DNA of 64,000 bases from Clostridia bacterium (lineage in GTDB: Bacteria > Bacillota > Clostridia > TANB77 > CAG-508): contig JAFWDV010000003.1 of the NCBI GenBank assembly GCA_017515985.1, positions 62,001 to 126,000 on the forward strand, written 5' to 3'. Position 1 is the stretch's first letter. Each line of letters starts with the position of its first letter. The position numbers and the translations under genes are program-made. The notes below the pieces were generated by a model. It saw nothing but the letters and a program-made list of their open reading frames with translations. It had not been told where the DNA came from and searched no databases. Positions 19,166 to 28,583 of this stretch are shown here, piece after piece.

Positions 19166-20134
19166 ATGAGTTTGTACGATAAAATTGCAAAGAATCAAAA
19201 ATGTATAGAGCTGGTAAGAAAAATCCGTAAAAAGAGAGAAATAATTAATAAGAAAAAAAGAGTAAAAGGAAAATATACATTTATTGATAGAAAAAAGAAT
19301 TATGAAAAACTATGCATTATTCTTGCTGGATATAAAGAATTCTTATGGGAAGATGTATTTGGAAGAATAGAAAAGTATGTTCCAGATGATGTAGATGTAT
19401 GCATAGTTTCATCAGGGGTTTTTAGTGAAAACCTAAAAGAAATAGCAGAAAAAAATGAATGGTCATATTTAAGTGTTAAGCAAAACAAGGTTTCTTTGGT
19501 TCAGAATATTGCAATAAATTTGTTTGAAAAAGCAAAAATGATATATAAATTAGATGAGGATATATTTGTTACTGAAAATTTTTTTAACAAATTATATGAA
19601 ACTTATGAAAACGTTGAGAAGAATAGTAACTATAGAATAGGATATGTTGCTCCTCTATTACCGATAAATGGTTACGCTAATGTAATAGTATTAAAGAAGA
19701 CTGGTTTAACGGAAAAGTTTGAAAAATTGTTTGGAAAACCATATCATGATGGATGTGGAGAAGAACCAATAATAATGAATCCTGATATCGCTAAGTTTAT
19801 GTGGGGAGATCAAAACGATGAACTAAAAGACATTGACAATCTAGATAGAATTTTTTCAAAAGAGAAGTTCAGTTATTCGGTGTGTCCAATTAGATTTAGT
19901 ATAGGTGCAATTTTATTTTCTAGAAATTTCTGGGAAGAAATTGGAAGATTATATGTAGGTCCTGGTAATAATATGGGAAAAGACGAAGAACAGATTTGTG
20001 AGTATTGCATGATAAAAAGTAGAGCAATGATTGTATCAGAAAATACAATTGTAGGTCATTTTTCATATGGTCCACAAACAAATGAAATGAAAAAATATTA
20101 TCAAGAACATCGAGAAATATTTAGAGTTAAATAA
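19166..20134 (+). CDS. putative glycosyltransferase with DxD-like motif
   Basis: I do not recognise the exact family of this 322-residue protein. It has a basic N-terminal helix and then an alpha/beta fold with LCIILAGYKEFLWEDVF. KLDEDIFVTENFF near residue 130 has the spacing of a GT-A metal site. A conserved-looking region has GPGNNMGKDEEQICEYC near residue 270 and GHFSYGPQ near 300. No membrane helices or signal peptide are evident. It lies between the flippase and glf with a strong ribosome site (AGGAGG). A cytoplasmic transferase working on the same glycan is the most economical idea, but function is not claimed. Confidence 0.55.
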   Translation: MSLYDKIAKNQKCIELVRKIRKKREIINKKKRVKGKYTFIDRKKNYEKLCIILAGYKEFLWEDVFGRIEKYVPDDVDVCIVSSGVFSENLKEIAEKNEWSYLSVKQNKVSLVQNIAINLFEKAKMIYKLDEDIFVTENFFNKLYETYENVEKNSNYRIGYVAPLLPINGYANVIVLKKTGLTEKFEKLFGKPYHDGCGEEPIIMNPDIAKFMWGDQNDELKDIDNLDRIFSKEKFSYSVCPIRFSIGAILFSRNFWEEIGRLYVGPGNNMGKDEEQICEYCMIKSRAMIVSENTIVGHFSYGPQTNEMKKYYQEHREIFRVK

Positions 20135-20146
20135 GGAGGAGTTTAT

Positions 20147-21250
20147 ATGAAAAAATATGATTATTTAATAGTAGGGGCCGGTTTATTTGGATCTACATTC
20201 GCGTATGAGATGAAAAAAAGAGGGAAAAAATGCCTTGTAATTGATAGAAGAAATCATTTAGGTGGAAATATATATTGTGAAAAAATTAACGATATAAATG
20301 TACATAAATACGGTGCACATATTTTTCATACAAGTGATAGAAAAATATGGGATTACGTAAATCAGTTTGCTGAATTTAATAATTACATTAATTCTCCAAT
20401 AGCTAATTATAAGGGAGAAATATACAATCTACCATTCAATATGAATACTTTTTCAAAGCTATGGGGGGTTGTTACACCAGAGCAGGCAAAGCAGAAGATT
20501 GAAGAGCAAAAAGCAGAATATGGTGTTGCCGAACCTAAAAATTTGGAAGAACAAGCAATTTCTCTTATAGGAAAGGATATCTACTTAAAATTAGTTAAAG
20601 AGTACACTGAAAAGCAATGGGGAAGAGACTGTAAAGAATTACCGGCATTTATAATAAAAAGATTACCAGTTAGATTTACATACAATAACAATTATTTCAA
20701 TGATAAATATCAAGGAATTCCTGTCGGTGGATACAATACTATAATTAATAAAATGTTAGATGGCATTGAAGTTGAACTTGGAGTGGATTATCTTAAGGAT
20801 AAAGAAAAATATAATGAATTAGCAGAAAAAATTGTTTATACTGGAATGATAGACGAATACTTTAATTATCAATATGGAAATTTAGAATGGCGTTCGTTAA
20901 AATTTGAGAATGAAATATATAAAGATGTAGATAACTATCAAGGAAATGCGGTTGTAAACTATACAAGTCATGATCAAGCATATACTAGAATTATAGAGCA
21001 CAAACATTTTGAGTTTAACGATTGCGAGGGAACAATAATAACGAAGGAATATCCAATGAATTGGAAGATTGGGGATGAAGCATATTATCCAGTAAATGAC
21101 GAAAAAAATAATACTTTATTTGAAAAGTATAAAGAGCTTGCTGAAAACGAAAGAAATGTTATTTTTGGAGGCCGATTAGGTAATTATAAATATTATGATA
21201 TGGATAAGGTTATAGCTACTGCTCTTGAATTAGTGGAAAAAAGAGCGTAA
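20147..21250 (+). CDS. glf: UDP-galactopyranose mutase
   Basis: The 367-residue flavoenzyme interconverts UDP-galactopyranose and UDP-galactofuranose. It has the N-terminal FAD-binding motif LIVGAGLFGSTFAYE, then HLGGNIYCE, KYGAHIFHT, and the substrate-binding region EYTEKQWGRDCKELPAF. It ends with FGGRLGNYKYYDMDKVI; the arginine-rich segments bind the diphosphate. Length and motifs match bacterial Glf. It shows that the surface glycan contains galactofuranose. UDP-galactose can come from galE at 28.6 kb. The gene ends just before a strong terminator, closing this operon. Confidence 0.95.
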   Translation: MKKYDYLIVGAGLFGSTFAYEMKKRGKKCLVIDRRNHLGGNIYCEKINDINVHKYGAHIFHTSDRKIWDYVNQFAEFNNYINSPIANYKGEIYNLPFNMNTFSKLWGVVTPEQAKQKIEEQKAEYGVAEPKNLEEQAISLIGKDIYLKLVKEYTEKQWGRDCKELPAFIIKRLPVRFTYNNNYFNDKYQGIPVGGYNTIINKMLDGIEVELGVDYLKDKEKYNELAEKIVYTGMIDEYFNYQYGNLEWRSLKFENEIYKDVDNYQGNAVVNYTSHDQAYTRIIEHKHFEFNDCEGTIITKEYPMNWKIGDEAYYPVNDEKNNTLFEKYKELAENERNVIFGGRLGNYKYYDMDKVIATALELVEKRA

Positions 21251-21260
21251 AATTAGAAAG

Positions 21261-21290
21261 ACACTATATTGGTAAATATAGTGTTTTTTT
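21261..21290 (+). terminator. rho-independent terminator after glf
   Basis: A perfect 10-bp stem (ACACTATATT at 21261-21270, AATATAGTGT at 21275-21284) with loop GGTA is followed by a run of T. Confidence 0.9.
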
Positions 21291-21318
21291 GTAAATATAT
21301 GAAATCTGTAAAACCATG

Positions 21319-21347
21319 TTGAATTTTAGGAATAGTAATGTTAGAAT
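21319..21347 (+). promoter_or_regulatory. sigma-A promoter of the GH25 gene
   Basis: TTGAAT at 21319-21324 and TAGAAT at 21342-21347 are separated by 17 nt, with an extended TGT before the -10. It lies just after the glf terminator and 38 nt before the lysozyme start. Confidence 0.7.
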
Positions 21348-21384
21348 ATGTACATGAAATAGACTGGAGTCTGGAGGAGTATTA

Positions 21385-23298
21385 ATGAGTAAAAATAAAA
21401 AGATATTATTGGTATTAATGATGTTATTTTGCATATATGGTAGAATTGTATATGCTGACAATATTGATAAAGATGATAATAAAAATATAAATGAAAGCAT
21501 ATACGAGGATAAATACGCTGTTAATGAAAATGAACAAAGGTCGGTTGAGAAAAAAATAAAAGTTAAATATGAGTACGATGAGAATAAAAATCAGGTTATA
21601 GCTAAGATTGTATCTGATACAAAATTAAAGGACACAAAACCAACATGGAAGTTATCTGATGATGGATTATCATATACAAAAATATTTTTAAAGAATGAAA
21701 AATATACTACTATGGTAGTTGACATAGATGACAATACTACGGTTCTGAATATAGATGTTAGAGATGTAAGAGATTTTGAACCAGTTGTTTCGTACGAATA
21801 TAACCAAGATAAAAATTTTGTAGTAGGAAAAATTACCTCAAATGTTAAGTTAATGGATACAAAACCTACTTGGAGTTTATCAGAAGATAAATACATATAC
21901 ACTAAATTTTTTTACGATAATCAAGAATACCATACAACAATTACAGATGTAAACGGAAACAGCCGAATAATTTGTATTAATGTCAAAGATATACAGTTGT
22001 TTGATCCACGTGTAGTATATGAATATGACGAAGATAGTAACTCAGTAACAGCGATAGTAGAATCAAATGTTAAGTTTATGAATACAAAACCAACGTGGAA
22101 TTTGTCAAAAGATGGGAAAAAATATACTAAAACGTTTTCAAGTAATCAAATGTATACCACAGCATTTAATGATGTGACTGGCAATAGTGTATTTGTAGAT
22201 ATAGACATAAAGCAGATTGACGAGATGCCTCCCGAGATTAGTACAGAGCATAAATTTAACAAAGATGGAACTGTTACAATTTACCTAAAGTCAAATAAAA
22301 AATTGAAAGACACAAAGCCATCGTGGATTTTAAGTGAAGATAAACTTGTGTACAAAAAGACTTTTGATAACACGCAAAAATATACTACTAATGTTCAAGC
22401 ACAAAATGGTAAATCTACAATTGTTTCAATTGATATAAAACTTAGAGAAGATGTACAAAAACAAGATGATGGAACCAATATTTATGTTAGATATTTGTGT
22501 AAAGATGAAAAGATTGTGGAAGCTCAAATACTAGGAAATGGGACATTTAATGCAACAAAACCAACATGGAACTTAAGTGAAGATTCAGAAGTATATTCAA
22601 AAAAGTTTGATAAAAATACAATATACGAAACTTTATTCCAGTTTACAAATGGTAAGTCATATATGGTTCAAATTATTGTTATTGATTTTGAGGAAGAAAA
22701 AAAGGAAACTCTTAAAGGAATTGATGTTTCTGTACACAATGGTATAGTTGACTGGGTAACCGTTAAAAATTCAGGTATTGATTTTGCTATACTAAGATGT
22801 GGTTACGGAGAAAATATTACTTCACAAGATGATAAATATTTTGTTAGAAATATGAATGAGTGTGAAAGACTTGGAATCAAATATGGAGTATACATATATT
22901 CATATGCTTTAAATGAAAATGGGGCTATTTCAGAAGCCAACCATGTTTTAAGGTTGATAAAAGGTCACAATATTGCTTATGGAGTATGGTTCGACATGGA
23001 AGATGCAGATGGATACAAAGAAAGAAAGGGAATGCCATCTAATGCGACCCTTGTAAATATTTGTAAGACATTTTGTGATAAAATAAGAGCAAACGGATAT
23101 GATGTAGGAATATATGCAAGCTATTATTGGTTTGTTGCTATACTAAATGATCAGAAACTGGATGAATACGATAAATGGGTAGCTCAATGGAGTAGCAGGT
23201 GTAGTTACCAAAAGCCATACAAGATGTGGCAGTATACTGCTACAGGAAGCGTAAATGGTATTTCTGGAAATGTAGACATGAACTATCTGTATATGTAA
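21385..23298 (+). CDS. secreted GH25 lysozyme with five N-terminal repeats
   Basis: The 637-residue protein has a signal peptide (ILLVLMMLFCIYGRIVYADN). Five repeats of about 75 residues span about residues 60-440. Each has a DTKPTWxLSxD-like core and a Y(T/H)T element near its middle. The C-terminal GH25 muramidase domain begins LKGIDVSVHNGIVDW near 442 and contains AILRCGYGE, YGVYIYSYAL and the acidic pair in WFDMEDADG. The repeats look like small beta domains that could bind the wall or space the enzyme from the membrane. It cleaves peptidoglycan between MurNAc and GlcNAc. It lies directly after the polysaccharide operon with its own promoter. Confidence 0.88.
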   Translation: MSKNKKILLVLMMLFCIYGRIVYADNIDKDDNKNINESIYEDKYAVNENEQRSVEKKIKVKYEYDENKNQVIAKIVSDTKLKDTKPTWKLSDDGLSYTKIFLKNEKYTTMVVDIDDNTTVLNIDVRDVRDFEPVVSYEYNQDKNFVVGKITSNVKLMDTKPTWSLSEDKYIYTKFFYDNQEYHTTITDVNGNSRIICINVKDIQLFDPRVVYEYDEDSNSVTAIVESNVKFMNTKPTWNLSKDGKKYTKTFSSNQMYTTAFNDVTGNSVFVDIDIKQIDEMPPEISTEHKFNKDGTVTIYLKSNKKLKDTKPSWILSEDKLVYKKTFDNTQKYTTNVQAQNGKSTIVSIDIKLREDVQKQDDGTNIYVRYLCKDEKIVEAQILGNGTFNATKPTWNLSEDSEVYSKKFDKNTIYETLFQFTNGKSYMVQIIVIDFEEEKKETLKGIDVSVHNGIVDWVTVKNSGIDFAILRCGYGENITSQDDKYFVRNMNECERLGIKYGVYIYSYALNENGAISEANHVLRLIKGHNIAYGVWFDMEDADGYKERKGMPSNATLVNICKTFCDKIRANGYDVGIYASYYWFVAILNDQKLDEYDKWVAQWSSRCSYQKPYKMWQYTATGSVNGISGNVDMNYLYM

Positions 23299-23332
23299 GA
23301 TTTCATATAAGTAGATTTACTATGGAGGAAGT

Positions 23333-23977
23333 ATGAAAAAAGTTAATATAAAATCAATAATGTTAATGATGCTCATTGTTATAGCTGCTATGGGGATAGG
23401 CTATAAGTTGGCTACGAATAAAGATAATAATAAAGATGATGTTGTTGAAGAAGCACAAAATGAGATTATTAAACAAGAGGAAGATACAATAAAACCAAAA
23501 AAAATACAAAGCATTGATATAAGTATGGAAAATCAAATATATTGTGCAGCCATTTTAGGAGATTTTGAAGAGGGTAAAAAGCTATCAACAGATCAGTATT
23601 TGAGTGTTGTGCATAACGGGATAGCAAATGGTTATATTAATTTACCAGATGTAATAGAAAAGAAAGAAATATCAGAAGAAATAGTAAATAGCATAGTTTA
23701 TAAAATATTCGGAATAGAATTAGCAGAGAACAAATCAACAGAAGGAATGGAATATAACGATGGAAAATATAAAATAGATACAAAGAGAGCTGGGTATATA
23801 TTTTTGATTCAAGATAAAACGACTGATTCTGCTGCCGGAACAGCATATACAATATTTAATCTTTACAAAGAATTTGCTTCTGGAAAAGAAGAGCATGTTG
23901 GAAAATATGAAGTTTCAAGGGTTCAAAATACAGTAACAGGAGAGTCATATATAAAATCATTAAAAAAAGTTCAATAA
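23333..23977 (+). CDS. membrane-anchored extracytoplasmic protein, unknown function
   Basis: The 214-residue protein has one N-terminal hydrophobic segment (IMLMMLIVIAAMGIGYKLA) and a charged linker. An ordered domain (about 60-210) follows, containing a GMEYNDGKYKID motif. A similar block (RIKYNDGKYYYLD) occurs in the lipoprotein encoded at 46694-47878, suggesting a shared domain. No lipobox or known family was recognised. It is 34 nt after the lysozyme gene with a strong ribosome site (GGAGGAAG), so the two are probably one transcript and act at the cell surface. Confidence 0.6.
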   Translation: MKKVNIKSIMLMMLIVIAAMGIGYKLATNKDNNKDDVVEEAQNEIIKQEEDTIKPKKIQSIDISMENQIYCAAILGDFEEGKKLSTDQYLSVVHNGIANGYINLPDVIEKKEISEEIVNSIVYKIFGIELAENKSTEGMEYNDGKYKIDTKRAGYIFLIQDKTTDSAAGTAYTIFNLYKEFASGKEEHVGKYEVSRVQNTVTGESYIKSLKKVQ

Positions 23978-23979
23978 AT

Positions 23980-24007
23980 AAAAGTACAAGCTAACCCTTG
24001 TACTTTT
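23980..24007 (+). terminator. terminator after the lysozyme operon
   Basis: AAAAGTACAAG at 23980-23990 pairs perfectly with CTTGTACTTTT at 23997-24007 over a 6-nt loop, followed by CCATTTTT. Confidence 0.75.
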
Positions 24008-24059
24008 CCATTTTTAGTGATATTATAATCGCATATAAATGAGGAAAGAAGGATAATAT

Positions 24060-24920
24060 ATGAAGATTTTAATAACAGGAGCAAATGGAATGTTAGCAAA
24101 CTCAGTTAAATCAAAGTTATCTAATGAAGAATTGATTTTAACAGATGTTGCAGAACTAGATATAACAAATCAAGAAGCGGTAATAAAGTTTGTAGAAGAA
24201 AATAAGCCAGAATATATTATAAACTGCGCAGCATTTACAGCTGTTGATAAAGCTGAAACTGCTGGTTCTATAGTAGAAAAAATCAATGCAGATGGACCAA
24301 GAAATTTGGCAATCGCAGCAAATAAAATTGGAGCTAAATTGGTACATATAAGTACAGACTATGTTTTTGGAGGAAATTTATCAATAGATAAGGCTCATAA
24401 CGAAGATGATCCAAAAGCACCAGTAACGGAATATGGAAGAACTAAATTATTAGGAGAGCAAGCTATTGAAGAAAATACAAAAGAATACTATATTTTCAGA
24501 ACAGCTTGGTTATATGGTGAAGGAAATAATTTTGTTAGAACAATGCTTAAGTTGGGATCTACAAAGGACGAAATAAGTGTTGTAGCAGACCAACATGGAA
24601 GTCCAACATACGCTGAAGATTTAGCAGAAATTATAAAACAAGCTATAGAAAAGAAAATACCATATGGAGTATATCACACAACCAATGAGGGATTCACAAC
24701 ATGGTATGATTTTACAAAAACTATTTTTGAAAAGGCCGGAATTTCTTGTAAAGTAAATCCTGTTACAACGGAAGAGTATATTAAAATGATGAATGTGGTT
24801 CAGGCAAAGCGTCCAGAAAATTCACAACTATCAAAAGCTAAATTAAAATCAGCAGGAATAGAAGTTCCTACATGGGAAGATGCTTTAGATAGATATTTAA
24901 AGGTAGAGCTTTCAAAGTAA
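24060..24920 (+). CDS. rfbD: dTDP-4-dehydrorhamnose reductase
   Basis: The 286-residue extended short-chain dehydrogenase performs the last step of dTDP-L-rhamnose synthesis, reducing dTDP-4-keto-L-rhamnose with NAD(P)H. Visible motifs are the dinucleotide-binding start [24 protein letters not shown], the YGRTKLLGE catalytic Tyr-Lys pair, and [10 protein letters not shown]. Length is normal. It is the first gene of a four-gene set in the order D-A-C-B. All four enzymes are present, so rhamnose supply for the polysaccharide is local. A TATAAT lies at 24024-24029 but no convincing -35 was found. Confidence 0.95.
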   Translation: MKILITGANGMLANSVKSKLSNEELILTDVAELDITNQEAVIKFVEENKPEYIINCAAFTAVDKAETAGSIVEKINADGPRNLAIAANKIGAKLVHISTDYVFGGNLSIDKAHNEDDPKAPVTEYGRTKLLGEQAIEENTKEYYIFRTAWLYGEGNNFVRTMLKLGSTKDEISVVADQHGSPTYAEDLAEIIKQAIEKKIPYGVYHTTNEGFTTWYDFTKTIFEKAGISCKVNPVTTEEYIKMMNVVQAKRPENSQLSKAKLKSAGIEVPTWEDALDRYLKVELSK

Positions 24921-24963
24921 TATTAAGAATAGAAAACAGGATAGCAAAGAGAGGATTGATTTT

Positions 24964-25854
24964 ATGAAAAAAAGAAAAGGAATAATTTTAGCAGGAGGAA
25001 GTGGAACAAGACTTTATCCATTAACAATAGCAATATCAAAACAAATAATGCCAGTATACGATAAGCCAATGATATATTATCCTTTATCTGTATTGATGAA
25101 TGCAGGAATAAAAGATGTTTTAATAATATCTACCCCAAGAGATATTGTAATATTTAAAGATTTATTAGGTGATGGATCTCAATGGGGAATGAATTTTGAA
25201 TACAAAATTCAAGAGAAACCAAATGGATTAGCAGAGGCTTTTATAATTGGAGAAGACTTTATTGGAGAAGATAATGTGGCTATGATTTTGGGTGACAACA
25301 TGTTCTATGGTCATAACCTAAGAGATAGATTAAAAGAGGCTAATGAAAGAGAAGATGAGTCAACTATATTTGGATACTATGTAAAAGATCCAAGAGCATA
25401 TGGTGTTGTTGAAATAGATGAAAATGGTAAGGCTATATCAATAGAAGAAAAACCTGCAAATCCAAAGTCAAACTATGCTGTACCAGGGTTATATTTCTAC
25501 ACAAACGATGTTGTTCAAATAGCAAAAAATGTTAAGCCATCTGCAAGAGGAGAGCTTGAAATCACATCAGTTAATGAAGAATATATGAAAATGGGTAAAC
25601 TTAAAGTTGAAAAGTTAGGAAGAGGAATGACATGGTTTGATACAGGAACACATGATGCATTACTTGAAACTGCAAGCTTTGTTCAAACAATACAAAAAAG
25701 ACAAGGTTTACAAATAAGTTGTCCAGAAGAAATTGCATATAAAAATGGATGGATAAATGCTGAAGAGCTTTCTAAATTGGCTGATAAATACATGAAAACA
25801 GATTACGGTAGATTTTTAAAAGATTTAGCGGAGAATAAATTCGGAGAAGAATAA
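24964..25854 (+). CDS. rfbA: glucose-1-phosphate thymidylyltransferase
   Basis: The 296-residue enzyme catalyses the first step of dTDP-rhamnose synthesis, from dTTP and glucose-1-phosphate. It has the nucleotide-binding [16 protein letters not shown], the [10 protein letters not shown] stretch, LGDNMFYGH with the metal aspartate, [19 protein letters not shown], and [16 protein letters not shown]. It is a standard RmlA of the long form. The gene is 43 nt after rfbD. Confidence 0.96.
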   Translation: MKKRKGIILAGGSGTRLYPLTIAISKQIMPVYDKPMIYYPLSVLMNAGIKDVLIISTPRDIVIFKDLLGDGSQWGMNFEYKIQEKPNGLAEAFIIGEDFIGEDNVAMILGDNMFYGHNLRDRLKEANEREDESTIFGYYVKDPRAYGVVEIDENGKAISIEEKPANPKSNYAVPGLYFYTNDVVQIAKNVKPSARGELEITSVNEEYMKMGKLKVEKLGRGMTWFDTGTHDALLETASFVQTIQKRQGLQISCPEEIAYKNGWINAEELSKLADKYMKTDYGRFLKDLAENKFGEE

Positions 25855-25914
25855 TAGGAAAAAATACAGAGAAATAGATAAACTTATTCTCTTGTAGTAT
25901 AAGGAGATTTTGTT

Positions 25915-26493
25915 ATGGGAAAATTTAAAAGAACAGACACATCTATTGAAGGTGTATGCATAGTAGAGCCAACAGTTTTTGGTGATAATAGAGGATATTT
26001 TATGGAGACATATAGTGAGGCTGATTTCAAGGAAATTGGACTAAACTACAACTTTGTTCAAGATAATCAATCAAAGTCAAAAAAAGGTGTTTTAAGAGGA
26101 TTGCATTTTCAAAAAGAAAACACTCAGGCAAAGCTTGTAAGATGCATTAAAGGTGAAGTTTTTGATGTTGCAGTTGATTTAAGACCAGGTAGCAAAACAT
26201 ATGGAAAATGGGAAGGTGTAATACTAACTGAGGAAAACAAAAAAATGTTTATGATTCCAAGAGGATTCGCACATGGTTTCTTAGTTTTATCTGACGAAGC
26301 TGAGTTTGCATACAAATGTGATGATATATATAATCACAGTGCAGAAGGCGGTCTAAAATGGGATGATCCTGATGTTGCAATTAATTGGCCTATGGGAGAT
26401 TTAAAACCAGAGGATTTATTAACATCAGAAAAAGATGCATTATGGCCATCATTAAAAGAATTAAAAGAAACAGATTTGTTTAAGAATATTTAA
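25915..26493 (+). CDS. rfbC: dTDP-4-dehydrorhamnose 3,5-epimerase
   Basis: The 192-residue cupin-fold enzyme epimerises C3 and C5 of dTDP-4-keto-6-deoxyglucose. RGYFMETYSEADF and the catalytic-histidine segment GVLRGLHFQ are clear, followed by KLVRCIKGEVFDVAVDLR and PRGFAHGFLVLSD. Length fits the family. It has a strong AAGGAG ribosome site and sits between rfbA and rfbB. Confidence 0.96.
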   Translation: MGKFKRTDTSIEGVCIVEPTVFGDNRGYFMETYSEADFKEIGLNYNFVQDNQSKSKKGVLRGLHFQKENTQAKLVRCIKGEVFDVAVDLRPGSKTYGKWEGVILTEENKKMFMIPRGFAHGFLVLSDEAEFAYKCDDIYNHSAEGGLKWDDPDVAINWPMGDLKPEDLLTSEKDALWPSLKELKETDLFKNI

Positions 26494-26531
26494 AACTATA
26501 TATAAAATATTAACTATAAGGAGAGAAAAGT

Positions 26532-27497
26532 ATGAAAAACATTTTAGTAACAGGAGCTGCAGGTTTTATAGGAAGCAATTTTGCAGAATTTATGGTAAAC
26601 AAACATCCAGATTATAATATTGTTGTGTATGATAAGCTAACATATGCAGGTAATATGGATAATTTAAAAAAGGTTATAGATAAAATTACATTTGTTCAAG
26701 GTGATATATGTGATTTAGATAAAGTAATGGAAACATATGAAAAATATAATATTGATGCTGTTGTACATTTTGCAGCAGAGTCGCATGTTGATAATAGTAT
26801 AAAGACACCATTTGTATTCACACAAACAAATGTAATAGGAACACATACATTACTTGAAGCTGCAAAGAGATTTTGGGGCGAGGGAAGTTCAAATAAGTTT
26901 GTGCATATTTCTACAGATGAAGTTTATGGTACATTAGGGGAAGAAGGATATTTTACAGAAAAGTCTCCAATTCAACCAAATAGCCCATATTCTGCATCAA
27001 AAGCAAGTTCGGATTTAATAGCACTTGCATACAAAGAAACATACAAAATGAACGTTACAGTAACAAATTGTTCAAATAACTATGGACCATATCAACACAA
27101 CGAAAAATTAATACCTCATATGATTAAGCTTGCATTAAAAGATGAGAAATTACCTGTTTATGGTGAGGGATTAAATATTAGAGATTGGCTATATGTAGAA
27201 GATCACTGTGAGGCTATAGATTTAGTATTACATAAAGGAAAAGCTGGAGAAAGATACAACATAGGTGGACACAATGAGAAGAGAAATATAGAGATTGTTA
27301 AACTAATCTTAAAGCATTTAAACAAACCTGAATCATTAATTGAGCATGTTGAGGATAGAAAAGGTCATGACTACAGATATGCAATTGATCCTACAAAAAT
27401 AAAGAATGAATTAGGTTGGGAACCAAAAACTAAATTTGAAGATGGAATTATAAAAACAATCGATTGGTATATAGCTAATCCAGAATGGTTAGTTTAA
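26532..27497 (+). CDS. rfbB: dTDP-glucose 4,6-dehydratase
   Basis: The 321-residue enzyme converts dTDP-glucose to dTDP-4-keto-6-deoxyglucose. It has the NAD-binding start ILVTGAAGFIGSNFAEF, HFAAESHVDNSI, STDEVYGTLGE with the catalytic Asp-Glu pair, YSASKASSDL with the Tyr-Lys pair, and NNYGPYQHNEKLIP. It is slightly shorter than the usual ~340-360 residues but keeps all catalytic parts. Besides rhamnose, its product is also the precursor for the dTDP-amino sugar made by the transaminase at the window start. Confidence 0.95.
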   Translation: MKNILVTGAAGFIGSNFAEFMVNKHPDYNIVVYDKLTYAGNMDNLKKVIDKITFVQGDICDLDKVMETYEKYNIDAVVHFAAESHVDNSIKTPFVFTQTNVIGTHTLLEAAKRFWGEGSSNKFVHISTDEVYGTLGEEGYFTEKSPIQPNSPYSASKASSDLIALAYKETYKMNVTVTNCSNNYGPYQHNEKLIPHMIKLALKDEKLPVYGEGLNIRDWLYVEDHCEAIDLVLHKGKAGERYNIGGHNEKRNIEIVKLILKHLNKPESLIEHVEDRKGHDYRYAIDPTKIKNELGWEPKTKFEDGIIKTIDWYIANPEWLV

Positions 27498-27498
27498 G

Positions 27499-27520
27499 AA
27501 TGAGAATGCGCTCATTTTTT
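27499..27520 (+). terminator. short terminator after rfbB
   Basis: AATGAG and CTCATT (27499-27504, 27511-27516) form a 6-bp stem directly after the stop codon, followed by TTTT. Confidence 0.5.
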
Positions 27521-27546
27521 AAGTATAAGTGTGAAATGTGAAATAA

Positions 27547-27594
27547 AGGACACTTTGCTAAAACATCTTTTTAGAAATTTTAGCAAAGTGTCCT
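27547..27594. repeat. perfect 17-bp inverted repeat
   Basis: AGGACACTTTGCTAAAA at 27547-27563 is matched exactly by its reverse complement at 27578-27594, with a 14-nt spacer. It lies between rfbB and the next glycosyltransferase. No T-run follows on the + strand, so it is not a simple terminator for rfbB; on the - strand a T-rich stretch follows. Confidence 0.85.
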
Positions 27595-27616
27595 AAAAAG
27601 TATTCAGGAGGATTTT

Positions 27617-28549
27617 ATGAAAAAAATTTCAGTTATAATTCCAATGTATTATGAGCAAGATGTTGCTGAAGAGTGTTATTCTAGATTATCAAATACTTTA
27701 AAAAATATACCTGGTTATGAATACGAATTAATTTGTATAAATGATGGTAGCAAAGATAAAACACTTGAAATTCTTGAACAAATTGCATATCAGGATGAAA
27801 AAGTAAAAGTGATTTCATTTTCGCGAAACTTTGGCCATCAGGCAGCTGTCACGGCAGGCCTACAATATGTAACAGGTGATGCAATTGTAATAATTGATGC
27901 TGATTTGCAAGATCCACCAGAGCTAATTCCTGAAATGTTGAAATTCTGGGAAGATGGATATGAAGTCATTTATGGAAAAAGAAAGTCAAGAGCAGGGGAA
28001 TCACCTTTTAAATTGCTTTCTGCTAAGATGTTTTATAGAACTTTAAATGCTTTGTCTGATGTTGAAATACCAAAGGATACGGGCGATTTTAGATTAATTG
28101 ACAGAAAAGTTGTTGATACAATTAATCTAATGCCTGAACACAACAAGTTTTTAAGAGGTTTAATTAGCTGGGTTGGATATAAGCAAATGCCATTTGAATA
28201 TGAAAGAAAAGAGCGTTTTGCTGGTAAAACAAAGTATCCACTTAGAAAGATGCTTAAGCTAGCAGGAGATGGAATTATCAGCTTTTCTAATAAACCACTA
28301 AAGTTGGTAGGCGGACTTGGTATCTTAAGTATATTCGTTTCATTTTGTTTATTGATATACGCAATAGTATCATATATCTTTAAATTGAATGATTTATCAG
28401 CAGGATGGACTTCACTTATGATAGGAATTACGTTCTTTGCTGGTGTTCAACTACTATCACTTTGGGTATTATCTGAGTATATTGGTAGAATTTATGATGA
28501 AACGAAGCAAAGGCCACAATATATAGTAGATAAGAAAATCAATTTATAA
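27617..28549 (+). CDS. polyprenyl-phosphate glycosyltransferase (GtrB/DPM-like)
   Basis: The 310-residue protein has an N-terminal GT2 domain (ISVIIPMYYEQDVAEECY, INDGSKDKT, NFGHQAAVTAGL, DADLQDPPELIP, KDTGDFRLID). Two C-terminal membrane helices follow (near LVGGLGILSIFVSF and SLMIGITFFAGVQLL). GtrB-type enzymes load glucose or another sugar on undecaprenyl phosphate for use by GT-C transferases outside the membrane. It is the second such charging enzyme in the window, after the one at 14.5 kb. It is followed 34 nt later by galE, hinting at UDP-glucose or UDP-galactose as donor. Confidence 0.85.
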   Translation: MKKISVIIPMYYEQDVAEECYSRLSNTLKNIPGYEYELICINDGSKDKTLEILEQIAYQDEKVKVISFSRNFGHQAAVTAGLQYVTGDAIVIIDADLQDPPELIPEMLKFWEDGYEVIYGKRKSRAGESPFKLLSAKMFYRTLNALSDVEIPKDTGDFRLIDRKVVDTINLMPEHNKFLRGLISWVGYKQMPFEYERKERFAGKTKYPLRKMLKLAGDGIISFSNKPLKLVGGLGILSIFVSFCLLIYAIVSYIFKLNDLSAGWTSLMIGITFFAGVQLLSLWVLSEYIGRIYDETKQRPQYIVDKKINL

Positions 28550-28583
28550 AGAATTTTGTAACATATAAGAGGAGGATTTTAAT

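Noticed and set aside
23998-24029. Promoter for rfbD with TTGTAC and TATAAT
   Set aside because: The spacing is 20 nt and the -35 candidate is inside the terminator stem; kept only as a -10 remark.
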